A stretch of DNA of 64,000 nucleotides from Rhizobium sp. BK418 (GTDB lineage Bacteria; Pseudomonadota; Alphaproteobacteria; Rhizobiales; Rhizobiaceae): the NCBI RefSeq assembly GCF_004341105.1, contig NZ_SLZK01000001.1:372001-436000 (forward strand). Reading direction: 5' to 3'. The notes under the pieces are model-generated. The model saw nothing but the letters and a program-made list of their open reading frames with translations, did no database searches and was not told the DNA's origin. Position numbers and translations under genes: made by a program. Each line of letters begins with the position of its first letter. Position 1 is the first letter of the stretch. This document shows positions 25,325 through 36,154 of the stretch, piece by piece.

Positions 25325-28300
25325 TCAGCTGCAGCCGCTGGTCGCACCGCACGTGTCGCACTTCTCGCAGGTGCCGTTGCGCACCATCGTGAAGTTCTGG
25401 CACTCGCTGCACATATTGCCCGTGTAGCCCTGCATGATCGAGCGGGCGCGGCGTTCGGCTTCCACCTTCTTGGCTTCCGTCTTGGCGGTTGCAGCGTCGG
25501 CTGCAGCCTTGTCGGAGAAGAGGGCGGTTGCGTCGTTACCGGCTTCTTCGAGCACTTCTTCGGCAATCTCCTCGGCCAGTTCCTTGGCGCGCTCTTCATA
25601 ATCGCGCTTGAAGGCGACGATTTCGGAGGTGGAGATGGCGGCTGTCGGCTCCAGCTTGCGGGCGGCTGCACCCGCAAACGAGGTTACCGAGCCGGTCGAG
25701 GAGGCGCGGGCAGGGGCTGCCGTTGCTGCACCCTTCGGCTCGCCGAGCTGACGGTCGCTGCCGGTGTTCGAGACCAGCGTCGGTTTGTAGCCGCGGGTCC
25801 AGCCAGTCGAGACGAGGTTCGTCTTGCCTTCCTGGATACCCTTGCCGAGCGCCGTATTGGAGAAGTCGGACGTATCGACATGGGCCAAATCGTGGCGGCC
25901 GAGATAGGAGACGGCGAGTTCGCGGAACACGTAGTCGAGGATCGACGTGGCGTTCTTGATCGCATCATTGCCGATAACGATGCCGGCCGGTTCGAACTTG
26001 GTGAAGGTGAAGGCCTCCACATATTCTTCCAGCGGCACGCCGTATTGCAGGCCGAGCGAGATGGCGATGGCGAAGTTGTTCATCATTGCACGGAAGGCCG
26101 CACCTTCTTTGTGCATATCGATGAAGATTTCGCCGAGGCGGCCGTCGCCGAATTCGCCGGTGCGGAGGTAAACCTTGTGACCCCCGACGGCAGCCTTCTG
26201 GGTGTAGCCCTGACGGCGATTCGGCAGCTTCTCGCGTTCGCGGGAAACACGCTCGATCACCTTCTCGATGATCTTCTCGGTGACCGTCACGGCCTGGGCA
26301 GCGAGCGGCTGCTGGATCAGATCTTCGAGCGCATCCTCGTCGTTGTCGTCCTCGATCAGCGATGCGTTGAGCGGCTGGGACAGCTTCGAACCGTCACGGT
26401 AGAGGGCATTCGCCTTCAGGCCGAGCTTCCAGGACAGCATGTAGGCATTCTTGCAATCCTCGACGGTTGCCTCGTTCGGCATGTTGATCGTCTTGGAGAT
26501 TGCACCGGAGATAAAGGGCTGGGCAGCCGCCATCATGCGGATATGGCTTTCGACCGAGAGGTAACGCTTGCCGATCTTGCCGCAGGGATTGGCGCAATCG
26601 AAGACCGGCAGGTGTTCCTTCTTAAGGAAGGGTGCGCCTTCCAGCGTCATCGCACCGCAAACGTGGATGTTGGCGGCCTCGATGTCCTTCTTCGAGAAGC
26701 CGATATGCTCGAGCAGGCTGAAGCTCACGTCGGCGAGTTGCTCGTCGGAGACCTTCAGGATGGTCTTTAGGAAGTCGGCGCCGAGCGTCCACTGGTTGAA
26801 GACGAACTTGATGTCGAAGGCGCTCTTCAGAGCCGCATTGACGGCTTCCACTTTCTCGTCGGTGAAGCCCTTGGCCTTCAGCGTCGAGGGGTTGATGGCC
26901 GGCGCCTGGTTCAGGTTGCCGTGGCCGACAGCATAAGCTTCGATCTCGGCGATCTGGCTTTCGGAATAGCCGAGCGTGCGCAGCGCATCCGGAACGGCGC
27001 GGTTGATGATCTTGAAATAGCCGCCGCCGGCGAGCTTCTTGAACTTCACCAGCGCGAAGTCAGGCTCGATGCCGGTCGTGTCGCAATCCATGACGAGGCC
27101 GATCGTGCCGGTCGGGGCGATGACCGAGACCTGCGCGTTGCGGTAGCCGTGTTTCTCGCCGAGTTCGAGCGCCTTGTCCCAGGCCGACATGGCATGAGCC
27201 GCAAGATCCTGATCCGGGTTTTCCTGATGGATCAGCGCGACCGGGTTGACCGAGAGAGCCTCGTAACCAGTGTTCTCACCATGAGCGGCGCGGCGATGGT
27301 TGCGGATAACGCGCAGCATGTGCTCGCGGTTCGGCTCGTAGTTCGGGAACGGGCCAAGTTCGGCAGCCATTTCGGCCGAGGTTGCGTAGCAGATGCCGGT
27401 CATGATCGCCGTCAGCGAGCCCGCAATGGCGCGGCCTTCGGCGCTGTCATAGGGGATGCCTGAGGACATCAGCAGGCCGCCGATATTGGCGTAGCCGAGG
27501 CCGAGCGTACGATATTCGTAGGAGAGTTCGGCGATGCGCTTCGACGGGAACTGCGCCATCATGACAGAGATTTCGAGCACGACGGTCCACAGGCGAACGG
27601 CATGTTCATAATCGCCGATATTGATGCGCTTGGTGGCCTTGTCCTTGAACTGCAGGAGGTTCAGCGAGGCAAGGTTGCAGGCCGTGTCGTCGAGGAACAT
27701 ATATTCCGAGCACGGGTTCGAGCCGCGGATCGGGCCACCGGCCGGCGACGTGTGCCAGTCGTTCATCGTCGTGTTGAAGTGGATGCCCGGATCGGCCGAT
27801 GCCCAGGCGGCGTAAGATATCGTTTCCCAGAGGTCGCGGGCCTTCAGCGTCTTCATCACCCTTCCGTCCTTGCGGGCGGTCAGGTTCCAGTCGCCATCTT
27901 CTTCGACGGCGCGCAGGAAGTCGTCCTTGATCGAGACGGAGTTGTTGGAGTTCTGGCCGGAGACGGTGAGATAGGCTTCCGAATCCCAGTCCGTGTCGTA
28001 GGTCTTGAACTCCATGTCCTTGTAGCCCTGGCGGGCGAACTGGATGACACGCTGGACGTAGTTCTCCGGAACCTGGTCCTTCTTGGCAGCGCGGATTTCG
28101 CGCTTCAGGGCCGGGTTCTTGGCCGGGTCGAAGCAATCGCCATTGTCGGCTTCGCAATTGACGCAGGCCCTCATGATCGCCTTCAGATGCTTGGCAACGA
28201 CCTTGGAGCCGGTCACGAGAGCGGCGACCTTCTGCTCTTCCTTGACCTTCCAGTTGATATATTCCTCGATATCGGGATGGTCGATGTCGACGACGACCAT

Positions 28301-29137
28301 CTTGGCCGCACGACGGGTCGTGCCGCCCGACTTGATGGCGCCGGCAGCGCGGTCGCCGATCTTCAGAAAGCTCATCAGGCCGGAGGAACGGCCGCCGCCG
28401 GAAAGCTTTTCGCCTTCGCCGCGCAGCATGGAGAAGTTGGAGCCGGTGCCCGAGCCGTACTTGAAGAGTCGGGCTTCACGCACCCAGAGGTCCATGATGC
28501 CGCCTTCGTTGACGAGGTCGTCTTCGACGGACTGGATGAAGCAGGCATGTGGCTGCGGATGTTCGTAGGCCGACTTGGACTTCGTGATCTTGCCGGTGAA
28601 GGGATCGACATAGAAATGGCCCTGGCCGGGGCCGTCGATGCCATAGGCCCAGTGCAGGCCGGTGTTGAACCATTGCGGGGAGTTCGGCGCGACGCGCTGG
28701 GTGGCGAGCATGTAGGCAAGCTCGTCCTTGAAGGCTGCTGCGTCTTCTTCGGAAGAGAAGTAGCCGCCCTTCCAGCCCCAGTAGGTCCAGGTGCCGGCAA
28801 GACGATCGAAAACCTGGCGGGCGTCGGTTTCCGAGCCGGTCTGTTCATCCTTCGGCAGGCCTTTCAACGCCGCGTCATCGGCAACGGAGCGCCACAGGAA
28901 AGAGGGGACATCATTCTCTTCGACCTTCTTCAGGCGGGCAGGGACGCCGGCCTTGCGGAAATACTTCTGCGCCAGAACGTCGGTTGCGACCTGCGAGAAC
29001 TGCGCGGGCACGTCGATATTTTCGAGGCGGAAGACGATCGACCCATCCGGGTTCTTGATCTCACTCGTCGCCTTGCGGAATTCGATATCCGCATAGGCGC
29101 CTTGACCAGCCTTCGTAAACCGACGTTCGATGCGCAT
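25325..29137 (-). CDS. nrdJ: Adenosylcobalamin-dependent ribonucleotide reductase (class II)
   Basis: NrdJ makes deoxyribonucleotides with a B12-generated radical, independent of oxygen. The 1270-residue length fits the large alphaproteobacterial form. Recognisable blocks are PHACFIQSV and [20 protein letters not shown] in the N-terminal half, [20 protein letters not shown] in the catalytic barrel, and [20 protein letters not shown] further on. The C-terminal tail has CSECQ, CEKC and a final CGATSGCS, which supply the redox cysteines. The upstream region has two NrdR-type boxes 31 bp apart. No B12 riboswitch was seen. Confidence 0.97.
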   Translation of the reverse strand: MRIERRFTKAGQGAYADIEFRKATSEIKNPDGSIVFRLENIDVPAQFSQVATDVLAQKYFRKAGVPARLKKVEENDVPSFLWRSVADDAALKGLPKDEQTGSETDARQVFDRLAGTWTYWGWKGGYFSSEEDAAAFKDELAYMLATQRVAPNSPQWFNTGLHWAYGIDGPGQGHFYVDPFTGKITKSKSAYEHPQPHACFIQSVEDDLVNEGGIMDLWVREARLFKYGSGTGSNFSMLRGEGEKLSGGGRSSGLMSFLKIGDRAAGAIKSGGTTRRAAKMVVVDIDHPDIEEYINWKVKEEQKVAALVTGSKVVAKHLKAIMRACVNCEADNGDCFDPAKNPALKREIRAAKKDQVPENYVQRVIQFARQGYKDMEFKTYDTDWDSEAYLTVSGQNSNNSVSIKDDFLRAVEEDGDWNLTARKDGRVMKTLKARDLWETISYAAWASADPGIHFNTTMNDWHTSPAGGPIRGSNPCSEYMFLDDTACNLASLNLLQFKDKATKRINIGDYEHAVRLWTVVLEISVMMAQFPSKRIAELSYEYRTLGLGYANIGGLLMSSGIPYDSAEGRAIAGSLTAIMTGICYATSAEMAAELGPFPNYEPNREHMLRVIRNHRRAAHGENTGYEALSVNPVALIHQENPDQDLAAHAMSAWDKALELGEKHGYRNAQVSVIAPTGTIGLVMDCDTTGIEPDFALVKFKKLAGGGYFKIINRAVPDALRTLGYSESQIAEIEAYAVGHGNLNQAPAINPSTLKAKGFTDEKVEAVNAALKSAFDIKFVFNQWTLGADFLKTILKVSDEQLADVSFSLLEHIGFSKKDIEAANIHVCGAMTLEGAPFLKKEHLPVFDCANPCGKIGKRYLSVESHIRMMAAAQPFISGAISKTINMPNEATVEDCKNAYMLSWKLGLKANALYRDGSKLSQPLNASLIEDDNDEDALEDLIQQPLAAQAVTVTEKIIEKVIERVSREREKLPNRRQGYTQKAAVGGHKVYLRTGEFGDGRLGEIFIDMHKEGAAFRAMMNNFAIAISLGLQYGVPLEEYVEAFTFTKFEPAGIVIGNDAIKNATSILDYVFRELAVSYLGRHDLAHVDTSDFSNTALGKGIQEGKTNLVSTGWTRGYKPTLVSNTGSDRQLGEPKGAATAAPARASSTGSVTSFAGAAARKLEPTAAISTSEIVAFKRDYEERAKELAEEIAEEVLEEAGNDATALFSDKAAADAATAKTEAKKVEAERRARSIMQGYTGNMCSECQNFTMVRNGTCEKCDTCGATSGCS

Positions 29138-29256
29138 TTTCTCTAACCTCGTGTTGGCACCCGAAAGGGCGCAAAGTTCCCTTCCGGCTACACGTTGTCC
29201 CTTCGTGCAGCCGGTGCTCGTTCCGTCTTGTGACAGGATGTCATCCGGAGATCACT

Positions 29257-29303
29257 TTCCTGTATCTTGTGGTGAGGCTGGCTGCAAACGCTAAATATAG
29301 TGT
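29257..29303 (-). promoter_or_regulatory. Tandem NrdR boxes upstream of nrdJ
   Basis: Box 1 (29288-29303), read on -, is ACACTATATTTAGCGT and matches the NrdR consensus at about 14 of 16 positions. Box 2 (29257-29272) is weaker, about 10 of 16. Their start-to-start distance is exactly 31 bp, the three-helical-turn spacing typical of paired NrdR boxes. Repression of nrdJ by the ATP/dATP-sensing NrdR is therefore likely. Confidence 0.75.
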
Positions 29304-29722
29304 TAACAGCTAATTTTTACCAGTCCCCGATGCCGCTTTTTGAGGCTGGAAAAAGGCGCAAAAGATCTATCCGGCGCGACCGCCCCCTGACGGCACAACA
29401 CCCTGATTCCGCGTCCAATTTTCTTAAAGAGAACCGGGCTCGTTACTTCCGGTCCAGTCGCCGCCGCAACATCTTTGCCATTAAGTTTGAATCAGCTGAT
29501 TCCGTCAAGGGGTGGAATGTAACCGAATGCTAACCACAACATCTTGTGGATGCGCGTGTGAAGACTGGGGAAAGTCCCAGTAAGCCAGAAAATACAAGGA
29601 CTTGCGGGAACGGTCTGCCAAGGCGAAGGGCCGACTGTCAAAAAAATCGGCTGCGTCAAAAGTTAGGATGGCTTTTGCGATGGAATTGCGCATGCCGATT
29701 CGTTCAAGGAAATCAGCGCCTT

Positions 29723-30313
29723 CTAGAGGGCGTCAATGGCGATCGTGACGGTCGCCGTGCCGATCGGCTCGCCTCTTTCGTCGGTGACCACGAAGCTTGC
29801 CTGAGTCTCGAGGCGCTGAGTCGACTCGTTACGCTCAGCCTGGCTGATATAGATATCCCGCGAACCAACGGCGAAGGTTTTCAGAAACTTATCCTCGTCA
29901 CCCTGCCAATAGTCAGTGGTGACGATGCTCTGGCCGACATTCAACCCGTGGCAGTCGGTGACGAAAAACTCGAGGATCGTCCCCTGCGAATCGTCCTGCT
30001 TCGACTTGAGGTAATGCGAGATGGGTTTCGCCATCAGTGCCTTGACCATCTGCAAGTCGCCCTGTGCGACCTCCGCCCGATAGGTCTCGTCGAGCACGAG
30101 CATGTCCATTTCGCTGACATCGCGGAATTTTGCGTTTTGTTCCTCGATCGCCTTTACAACGACAGGAGCCCCGACCATCGGCCGGATGAGCGTCTCCACA
30201 TAGTCGTGCACGACACTGACATAGGCCGGCTCCGCCCCAGCGGGCACATGGGGAAACACACATCCGATAAGCCCGAGGGCGGCTGCCGTTCGAAACTTGC
30301 CCCAGCATGCCAT
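29723..30313 (-). CDS. Secreted PDC/Cache-like protein
   Basis: This 196-residue precursor has a signal peptide (about residues 1-27, ending PAGAEP). The mature domain has a long N-terminal helix (YVETLIRPMVGAPVVVKAIE), then an alternating pattern with ILEFFVTDCHGLNVGQS, TTDYWQGDEDKFLKTF and a final strand GEPIGTATVTIAIDAL. This order resembles the extracellular PDC/Cache sensor fold, here without any membrane or signalling domain. The ATG is preceded by GGGGAAG. Such stand-alone periplasmic sensors are common in Rhizobiales, but the ligand and partner are unknown. Confidence 0.6.
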   Translation of the reverse strand: MACWGKFRTAAALGLIGCVFPHVPAGAEPAYVSVVHDYVETLIRPMVGAPVVVKAIEEQNAKFRDVSEMDMLVLDETYRAEVAQGDLQMVKALMAKPISHYLKSKQDDSQGTILEFFVTDCHGLNVGQSIVTTDYWQGDEDKFLKTFAVGSRDIYISQAERNESTQRLETQASFVVTDERGEPIGTATVTIAIDAL

Positions 30314-30451
30314 TGCGCTTCCCCAACCGCATTCAGCTCAACCCTTGCCCAGTCTTTTGCGACCGGTAGTTGTCCGAACCTATGCTGATAAAATAAAGCG
30401 AACGTTACCGGCTGACTGCAGGATTATCCGTACAGCGTGTCTTCGAGTGAC

Positions 30452-30949
30452 TTAACCGCGTGCGCCCTTGGCAATAGGTTCCTGGTAGGTGAAGCCCATA
30501 TCCCATGGGAAATAGATCCAGGTGTCCTGGCTGACTTCGGTGATGAAAGTATCGATTGTTGGTACACCCTTCGGCTTGGCGTAGACACAGGCGAAATGCG
30601 CCTTCGGCAGCATGCCGCGAACCTGGGCGGCAGTCTTGCCGGTATCCGTCAGATCGTCGACGACAAGCACACCTTCGCCGCCATTATCAGCGAGTTCCGG
30701 CGCAATGCCCTTCAGTACCACCATGTCGCCCTGGTTGGTGTAATCATGATAGGAGGCAATGCAGACGGTTTCGATCAAACGGATATTCAGTTCTCGCGAA
30801 ATGATCGCCGCCGGAACAAGGCCGCCGCGGGTAATGCAGACGATCGCCTTGAATTCCTGGTTGAGGCCGGCGAGCCGCCAGGCGAGTGCGCGCGCATCGC
30901 GGTGAAACTGATCCCAGGAAACGGGGAAGGCTTTATCAGGAAGGGACAT
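30452..30949 (-). CDS. gpt: Xanthine phosphoribosyltransferase
   Basis: This 165-residue enzyme salvages xanthine (and guanine) to nucleotides using PRPP. The PRPP-binding motif [14 protein letters not shown] lies near residues 93-106. The N-terminal [19 protein letters not shown] and the C-terminal [18 protein letters not shown] segments match Gpt. The start at 30949 has GGAG upstream and removes an unlikely ten-residue extension. It is slightly longer than the E. coli enzyme, as in other rhizobia. No purine genes are adjacent. Confidence 0.92.
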   Translation of the reverse strand: MSLPDKAFPVSWDQFHRDARALAWRLAGLNQEFKAIVCITRGGLVPAAIISRELNIRLIETVCIASYHDYTNQGDMVVLKGIAPELADNGGEGVLVVDDLTDTGKTAAQVRGMLPKAHFACVYAKPKGVPTIDTFITEVSQDTWIYFPWDMGFTYQEPIAKGARG

Positions 30950-31116
30950 CGGGCTGCTCCGCGGCATGAAAGAACACACGCCGTTTGCCGGCGACCGTAT
31001 GAACGTCGACAGGCAGAACGCAAATCGCGCAGCCGGAACTGCGCGATGGATGCCGAAGCCAATGTCATCGGTCGCCGCAATTAGCGGAATTTCGGGGCAA
31101 AACGCAAGAGCAGCGT

Positions 31117-31953
31117 TTAACGCGACAGCAATGTGAGTGCCGTCATCGACTGCAGCAAGGTCTTTGTCGTGCCGCCGAAGATCGCCTGCCAGAGCCGGGA
31201 ATGCGTATAGGCGCCCATGACCAGAAGATCGATGCTGTTGTCCGAAAGCCGGTTTTCGATCACATGAGAGGCGTGCCTGTCACCGCTTTCGGCCGTGGCG
31301 AGTGTCACGTTGACGCCATGGCGGGCAAGTGTGGCGGCAATATCGGCGCCCGTCGCCGAATGTTTTGCCGTCTCGACCGGATCGACGGAGAAAATCTCTA
31401 CTGCTTCGGCAGTCCGAAGGATCGGCAGGGCATCGAAGGTGGCACGTGTGGCCTCCTTTGAGCCGTTCCAGGCAATCAGCACGCGCTTGATCGGTTTCGG
31501 CTGGCGGATGATGTAGGGGATCATCAGAACGGGCCTGCCGCTTTCGAACAGAAACTCGTCGACATCCACATGGCTGTCGGAAGGTCTTGCCGGGTCGGCC
31601 TGCGAGGCGATCAGCAGATCGGCGCTGCGAGCGGTTTCAATCAGCGGCGCCGAGCCGTATCCCGTCGATGTGGCAAAGGCACGCCATTCCAAGGACGCGC
31701 CGGAAGCGTTGCCACGGGCGCGGAAGATCCGCTCGACCTCGACAGTTTCGGAATGAGCCATATCCTGAAGCGCCTGGACGGCGACCGGATCGGGAATTTC
31801 CATCGGTGCTACCAGCGGCACAGCGGCAATCGTTTCGGCATGCAGGCCGATGACATGGGCGCTGCTTTCCGCGGCAAGGGCAAAAGCGAAGTCGGCGACA
31901 GCGCCGCTATTATCTGCTGTATCCAGAATGGCGAGAATGGTTTTATAAGACAT
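31117..31953 (-). CDS. Universal stress protein with two tandem domains
   Basis: This is a 278-residue double UspA-type protein. The first domain starts at [11 protein letters not shown] and the second at [13 protein letters not shown] (about residue 150). The second domain ends with the ATP-binding signature [20 protein letters not shown]. The ATG at 31953 has AAAGGAG six bases upstream. The family responds to starvation and oxidative stress; the specific role is unknown. Confidence 0.9.
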   Translation of the reverse strand: MSYKTILAILDTADNSGAVADFAFALAAESSAHVIGLHAETIAAVPLVAPMEIPDPVAVQALQDMAHSETVEVERIFRARGNASGASLEWRAFATSTGYGSAPLIETARSADLLIASQADPARPSDSHVDVDEFLFESGRPVLMIPYIIRQPKPIKRVLIAWNGSKEATRATFDALPILRTAEAVEIFSVDPVETAKHSATGADIAATLARHGVNVTLATAESGDRHASHVIENRLSDNSIDLLVMGAYTHSRLWQAIFGGTTKTLLQSMTALTLLSR

Positions 31954-32058
31954 ATCAATTCTCCTTTGCGGCTGAAATGATGGCCGGCGAGGAATGAATG
32001 CGTCGGGCAGCGCGGCGGTTCCTTGACCGGGATCAAGACCGCTCACTGCCTGATGGTT

Positions 32059-32814
32059 CTAGGCAATGTCCTTTCTGCGTCTGATATCCTCGATCATGGC
32101 ACGAACATCTGCACCGGCGGCCTCGACCACCTCCTGCGAGCGACCGCGCACCACGATTTCAGTGGAAAATGTCTGCCCAACATACCGCGGATAGGACCCG
32201 ATGCTGGTTTCCGGATGCGCCTTCTGGATCGCCGCCAGCGGCGTGCCGATCTCGCCTTCGCCGTAGGGACAGGCGATGGCGAGCGAGACGACGGGCGTGC
32301 CGGTCCTTAGCGTCGGCAGCACATTGTCGACCATCGCCTGGAAGACCTGTGGGACACCGGCCATCACATAGACATTGCCGATGACAAAGCCGGGTGCAGT
32401 CGAGACCGGATTGGCGATATGTGCGGCACCGCGCGGCATGCGGGCCATGCGCTGGCGGGCCTCTGTGAATTCCATTTCGCGGCGCTTATACATTTCTGCA
32501 AGCAGCGCCATCGCCGCCGGATCGTGCTCGCAGGGCACGCCGAATGCCTTTGAGACCGCGTCCGCAGTGATGTCGTCATGCGTAGGCCCAATGCCGCCAG
32601 AGGTGAAGACATAGTCGTATTTGTCCCGAAGCGCATTCAGCGCCTCGACGATTGCATCCTCTTCGTCGGCGACTATGCGCACCTGCTTCAGGTCAATGCC
32701 GGAAATGGTCAGCATATCGGCGAGGTGGCCGATATTCTTGTCCTTGGTGCGGCCGGAAAGAAGCTCGTCGCCGATGGCTAGCATGGCGGCAGTAACGACG
32801 GTCTCATTGCTCAT
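32059..32814 (-). CDS. CinA/MoaB-type molybdopterin-binding domain protein
   Basis: This 251-residue protein matches the N-terminal domain of CinA (competence/damage-inducible A), also found alone. Conserved blocks are AMLAIGDELLSGRTKDKN, FTSGGIGPTHDDITADAV and MPRGAAHIANPVSTAPGF. It lacks the C-terminal CinA deamidase domain, which in some genomes is a separate gene. The start at 32814 fits homologues, with a weak ribosome-binding site. Proteins of this fold hydrolyse ADP-ribose or FAD-type substrates; that role here is inferred. Confidence 0.85.
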   Translation of the reverse strand: MSNETVVTAAMLAIGDELLSGRTKDKNIGHLADMLTISGIDLKQVRIVADEEDAIVEALNALRDKYDYVFTSGGIGPTHDDITADAVSKAFGVPCEHDPAAMALLAEMYKRREMEFTEARQRMARMPRGAAHIANPVSTAPGFVIGNVYVMAGVPQVFQAMVDNVLPTLRTGTPVVSLAIACPYGEGEIGTPLAAIQKAHPETSIGSYPRYVGQTFSTEIVVRGRSQEVVEAAGADVRAMIEDIRRRKDIA

Positions 32815-33034
32815 GGGGATATTCCGTGGTGTGAAGCTCGCAGATAGGTAGCGCCGTTTGACTGCTTTGCAAACGGCAAAGCGGAAAACCCGTCCAATCG
32901 AAAGCAAAACGGCAAGTGAAATTTCGTCTATAGACGGTGAACAGTGAGTTCTTCGACGCGGGACTATGTTGAACCGGATGCCCTGCTAGAACGGTCGTGG
33001 TCACGAAATTCAACCAGTCCTGATGGAGATAACA

Positions 33035-33631
33035 ATGGCGAAGATTCTCGTCCTCTACTACTCGGCTTACGGTCACATCGAAACCATGGCTTACGCCGTA
33101 GCCGAAGGCGCAAGGTCCGCCGGCGCTGATGTCGTCGTTAAGCGCGTTCCGGAACTGGTTTCCGAAGAAGTCGCCAAGGCTTCCCACTACAAGCTCGATC
33201 AGGCAGCGCCGATCGCCACCGTCGACGAACTGCCCGACTACGACGCGATCATCGTCGGCGCCGGCACGCGTTTCGGCACGGTTGCATCGCAGATGCGCAA
33301 CTTCTGGGACCAGACGGGCGGCCTGTGGTTCACCGGCAAGCTCGTCGGCAAGGTCGGCTCGATGTTCACTTCCTCCGCGACGCAGCACGGCGGCCAGGAA
33401 TCGACGATCCTCGGCTTCGTTCCGACCTTCCTTCATCAGGGTATGGCTTATGTCGGCCTTCCCTATGCATTCCAGGGCCAGATGGGCACGGAAGAGGTCA
33501 AGGGCGGCTCGCCCTACGGCGCATCCACCATCACCAACGGCGACGGCTCTCGCCAGCCGTCGGCAATCGAGCTCGACGCGGCCAGGTATCAGGGCGCACA
33601 CGTCGCCAAAATTGCTGCAAAGCTCGCTTAA
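33035..33631 (+). CDS. wrbA: NAD(P)H:quinone oxidoreductase WrbA
   Basis: WrbA is an FMN-dependent flavodoxin-like quinone reductase that protects against redox-cycling quinones. The 198-residue protein starts [20 protein letters not shown], the FMN phosphate-binding loop. [36 protein letters not shown] and [18 protein letters not shown] follow, all WrbA hallmarks. The ATG at 33035 sits eight bases after GGAG; the upstream ATG at 33023 overlaps that site. A strong terminator follows. Confidence 0.96.
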   Translation: MAKILVLYYSAYGHIETMAYAVAEGARSAGADVVVKRVPELVSEEVAKASHYKLDQAAPIATVDELPDYDAIIVGAGTRFGTVASQMRNFWDQTGGLWFTGKLVGKVGSMFTSSATQHGGQESTILGFVPTFLHQGMAYVGLPYAFQGQMGTEEVKGGSPYGASTITNGDGSRQPSAIELDAARYQGAHVAKIAAKLA

Positions 33632-33656
33632 GCTTAGCCAAAAATCGCTTTCTGAG

Positions 33657-33682
33657 ACGGCGGTCCTCCAGGCCGCCGTTTT
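33657..33682 (+). terminator. Intrinsic terminator after wrbA
   Basis: ACGGCGG (33657-33663) pairs with CCGCCGT (33673-33679), with an additional inner CCT/AGG, followed by a T-run. It lies 26 bp after the wrbA stop and before tRNA-Leu. Confidence 0.85.
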
Positions 33683-33757
33683 ATTTCGAAGCAATGCAGG
33701 GATCGCCCGCAAAACAAAACTTGACGAATCCGCCTAAGTCGTTGATCTGGACGGCGC

Positions 33758-33843
33758 GCGAGCGTGGCGAAACTGGTAGACGCAAGGGACTTAAAATCCC
33801 TCGGCCTTAGGCTATACGGGTTCGATCCCCGTCGCTCGCACCA
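33758..33843 (+). tRNA. tRNA-Leu (anticodon UAA)
   Basis: The 86-nt cloverleaf has acceptor GCGAGCG paired with CGCTCGC, a class II long variable arm and encoded CCA. The anticodon loop CTTAAAA places UAA at 33792-33794. A partial duplicate of its 3' half lies 2.1 kb downstream, suggesting this gene was an integration target. Confidence 0.97.
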
Positions 33844-34043
33844 CATTGAATTATCGTTCAAAAAGTAGCTTATCCTCCTTCGAACAGAAATCCCGCTATT
33901 TCCTCAGGGGGGCATCCGAAGCGCTGGCTGCTCATATCATCAGGGGACGCTAATTTAGATAGGCGATCGCAACGGCCTGCGGTAAAATGGCTTGAGGCCG
34001 CCAATTCCGGTCTGGTCACGGCGAACCCTTTGCTGGCAAATCT

Positions 34044-35828
34044 ATGAAACAAAGACTAGCAGCAGTTCTGGCCGCCGACATGGCAGGCTATAGCCGACTG
34101 ATGGAGGCGGACGAAGCAGGCACGCTCGCTCGCCTCAGAACCCATCGCATAGAGTTGATCGACCCTGCCGTCGCCAAAAATGAGGGCCGCATCATCAAGA
34201 CGACGGGCGACGGCATGCTGGTCGAATTCCAGAGTGTGACCGACGCTGTCAGATGCGCCGTCGAAATCCAGCAGCGCATGAAACGGCGCAATTCCGACGT
34301 GCCGCAGGATCGACGGATCGAATTCCGGATCGGCATCAATGTCGGCGATATCATTTTCGACGACGATGACATTTTCGGCGACGGTGTGAACATAGCCGCG
34401 CGCGTCGAACAAATGGCCGATGTCGGAGGTATCTGCATCACGGCCGCGGTAGCGACGCAAATCGCCGACCGACTTGAAGTGGCCATCGAGGACCTTGGCG
34501 AGAAGGCACTGAAGAATATCAGCCGTCCGGTTCACCTTTATCGGGTCGGGGTCGACGACACCGTCCTGGCGGCCGCGGCGGATGCCGCGGACGGCAAGCG
34601 GACCGCTTCCAAACCCACGATCGTCGTTCTTCCCTTTAATAACATGAGCGGTGATCCCGAACAGGAGTTCTTTGCCGACGGTCTGACCGAGGATATCCTC
34701 ACCGAACTGTCGCGCCGCCACGAGCTCTTCGTCATCTCGCGCAACTCCAGCTTCGTCTACAAGAACCAACCCGTCAATGTGCGCGAGGTGGCAGAGAAGC
34801 TCGGCGCCCAGTACTTGGTCGAAGGCAGCGTAAGGAAAATCGGCGACAGGGTGCGCGTCACGGTCCAGTTGATCGATGCTGTCAACGATGCTCATGTCTG
34901 GGCGGACAAATACGACCGCAGACTCGACGACATTTTCGCCATCCAGGACGAGGTGACTGCCGCGATCGCCGCCACGCTTCCCGGCCGCGTCGAAGCGGCC
35001 CAGCGAGACCAACTCGCCCGCACGAAGCCGGCAAACATGGCCGCCTACGAATGTGTGCTCGCGGCCAAGGTGCTGCACCATAGAAGCAGCGCCCCGGACA
35101 ATGAGCAAGCCCAGACGCTGATCGGCAGGGCCATAGAGATCGACCCAGGCTATGCGCATGCTCATGCCTGGCGGGCTTGCATCCTCGGGCAGGCCTGGGT
35201 GAACGACTGGTGCAGTGACAAGGATGCGGTCTGGGCGCAAGTCAACTCCGAGCTGGAGCGGGCGCTTTCGCTCGACGACAACGACGCCGACGTGCATCGC
35301 ATTCTCGCCGCGGTCAATGTCAACAACAACCAACTGACGACGGCACGCTATCATCAGGAGCGCGCCCTCTCGCTCAACCCCAATTACGACCTGGTGGTGG
35401 TTCAGCAGGGTGAGTTGCTGACCTGGCTCGGCCGGCCGGAAGAAGGAGTCGAATGGATCCGCAAGGCCATGCGGCTCAACCCGCATCATCCGGCACGTTT
35501 TTGGAGCCACCTCGGAAAGGCCCACTTCACCGCCCGGCAATATGGCGAGGCGATCGAGGCATTCATGCATCTTTCCGCCATGGACCACGTCCAGCACGCT
35601 TTCGTGGCGGCCTGCTATGGCTGGCTTGGCGACGATATTGCCGCATCTGCACATTTGAAGCAGGTCAAAGCGCTTGCGCCCGACTTCGGCATCAAGCCGT
35701 TCCTTGCTACGCTGCACTACACCCAAGAATCCGATACGCAGCATATTCGCGAGGGGCTCATCAAGGCGGGTGCCGGCGAGTTCGTTTCAGCGGCCAGCGA
35801 CTTGGAAAAACGCAGGAACCTTGGCTGA
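34044..35828 (+). CDS. Class III adenylate cyclase with TolB-like and TPR regions
   Basis: This 594-residue protein makes cAMP from ATP. The catalytic domain occupies about residues 1-170: metal-binding D12 (AADMAGYSRLM) and D56 (TTGDGMLVEF), and FGDGVNIAARVEQ near the transition-state Asn/Arg pair. A TolB-N/CadC-like segment follows (PTIVVLPFNNMSGDPEQE and GLTEDILTELSRRHE, about 190-330), then TPR-type helices to the end. The architecture is common in rhizobia, which have many such cyclases. There is no signal or membrane segment. The ATG has only a poor ribosome-binding site. The gene is the sole clear occupant of the interval between tRNA-Leu and its partial copy. Confidence 0.93.
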   Translation: MKQRLAAVLAADMAGYSRLMEADEAGTLARLRTHRIELIDPAVAKNEGRIIKTTGDGMLVEFQSVTDAVRCAVEIQQRMKRRNSDVPQDRRIEFRIGINVGDIIFDDDDIFGDGVNIAARVEQMADVGGICITAAVATQIADRLEVAIEDLGEKALKNISRPVHLYRVGVDDTVLAAAADAADGKRTASKPTIVVLPFNNMSGDPEQEFFADGLTEDILTELSRRHELFVISRNSSFVYKNQPVNVREVAEKLGAQYLVEGSVRKIGDRVRVTVQLIDAVNDAHVWADKYDRRLDDIFAIQDEVTAAIAATLPGRVEAAQRDQLARTKPANMAAYECVLAAKVLHHRSSAPDNEQAQTLIGRAIEIDPGYAHAHAWRACILGQAWVNDWCSDKDAVWAQVNSELERALSLDDNDADVHRILAAVNVNNNQLTTARYHQERALSLNPNYDLVVVQQGELLTWLGRPEEGVEWIRKAMRLNPHHPARFWSHLGKAHFTARQYGEAIEAFMHLSAMDHVQHAFVAACYGWLGDDIAASAHLKQVKALAPDFGIKPFLATLHYTQESDTQHIREGLIKAGAGEFVSAASDLEKRRNLG

Positions 35829-35967
35829 ATTCCACATCTACTGAGCGCTGACTTAAGTAGAGCCTCGCGCGTCTGTAATAACTCCATCAAGGCGGAGATG
35901 CCCCCGCATCAGGGACGATTGAAAACACCGGGGACCCGCTTAATCCGTCCGGTTCTATACCATGCTA

Positions 35968-36019
35968 ACTTAAGATCCCTCAGCCTTAGGCTATACGGTT
36001 CGATCCCCGTCGCTTGCAC
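35968..36019 (+). pseudogene. Partial, decayed copy of the 3' half of tRNA-Leu
   Basis: These 52 bases match 33788-33840 of the tRNA-Leu gene from the anticodon loop to the end of the acceptor, with three substitutions and one missing G in the T-arm. The 5' half and the CCA are absent. A 3'-end tRNA duplicate is the classic scar of site-specific integration. Here no integrase remains and the interval holds only the cyclase gene. Confidence 0.85.
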
Positions 36020-36154
36020 TCTCTTTATAAATCCGTTCGAATATGCTTGTATAATGTGAATAAACCATAGGCAGCGCTTGTCTATGGCCTCAACGGTGCA
36101 AAAAATGTAGGCACTGTGCGGTTGAGTAAGTATTGTCTTAGTGGGAGTAAGGCG

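Noticed and set aside
27602-29146. 514-codon and other long + frames opposite nrdJ
   Set aside because: Shadows of nrdJ caused by its high-GC third positions; the residues are arginine/glycine/alanine biased without domain motifs.
29138-29256. Cobalamin riboswitch in the nrdJ leader
   Set aside because: I looked for the B12 box and the conserved core; only generic hairpins are present.
34056-35744. 562-codon frame on - opposite the adenylate cyclase gene
   Set aside because: Antisense shadow; the + frame has full catalytic motifs and accounts for the sequence.
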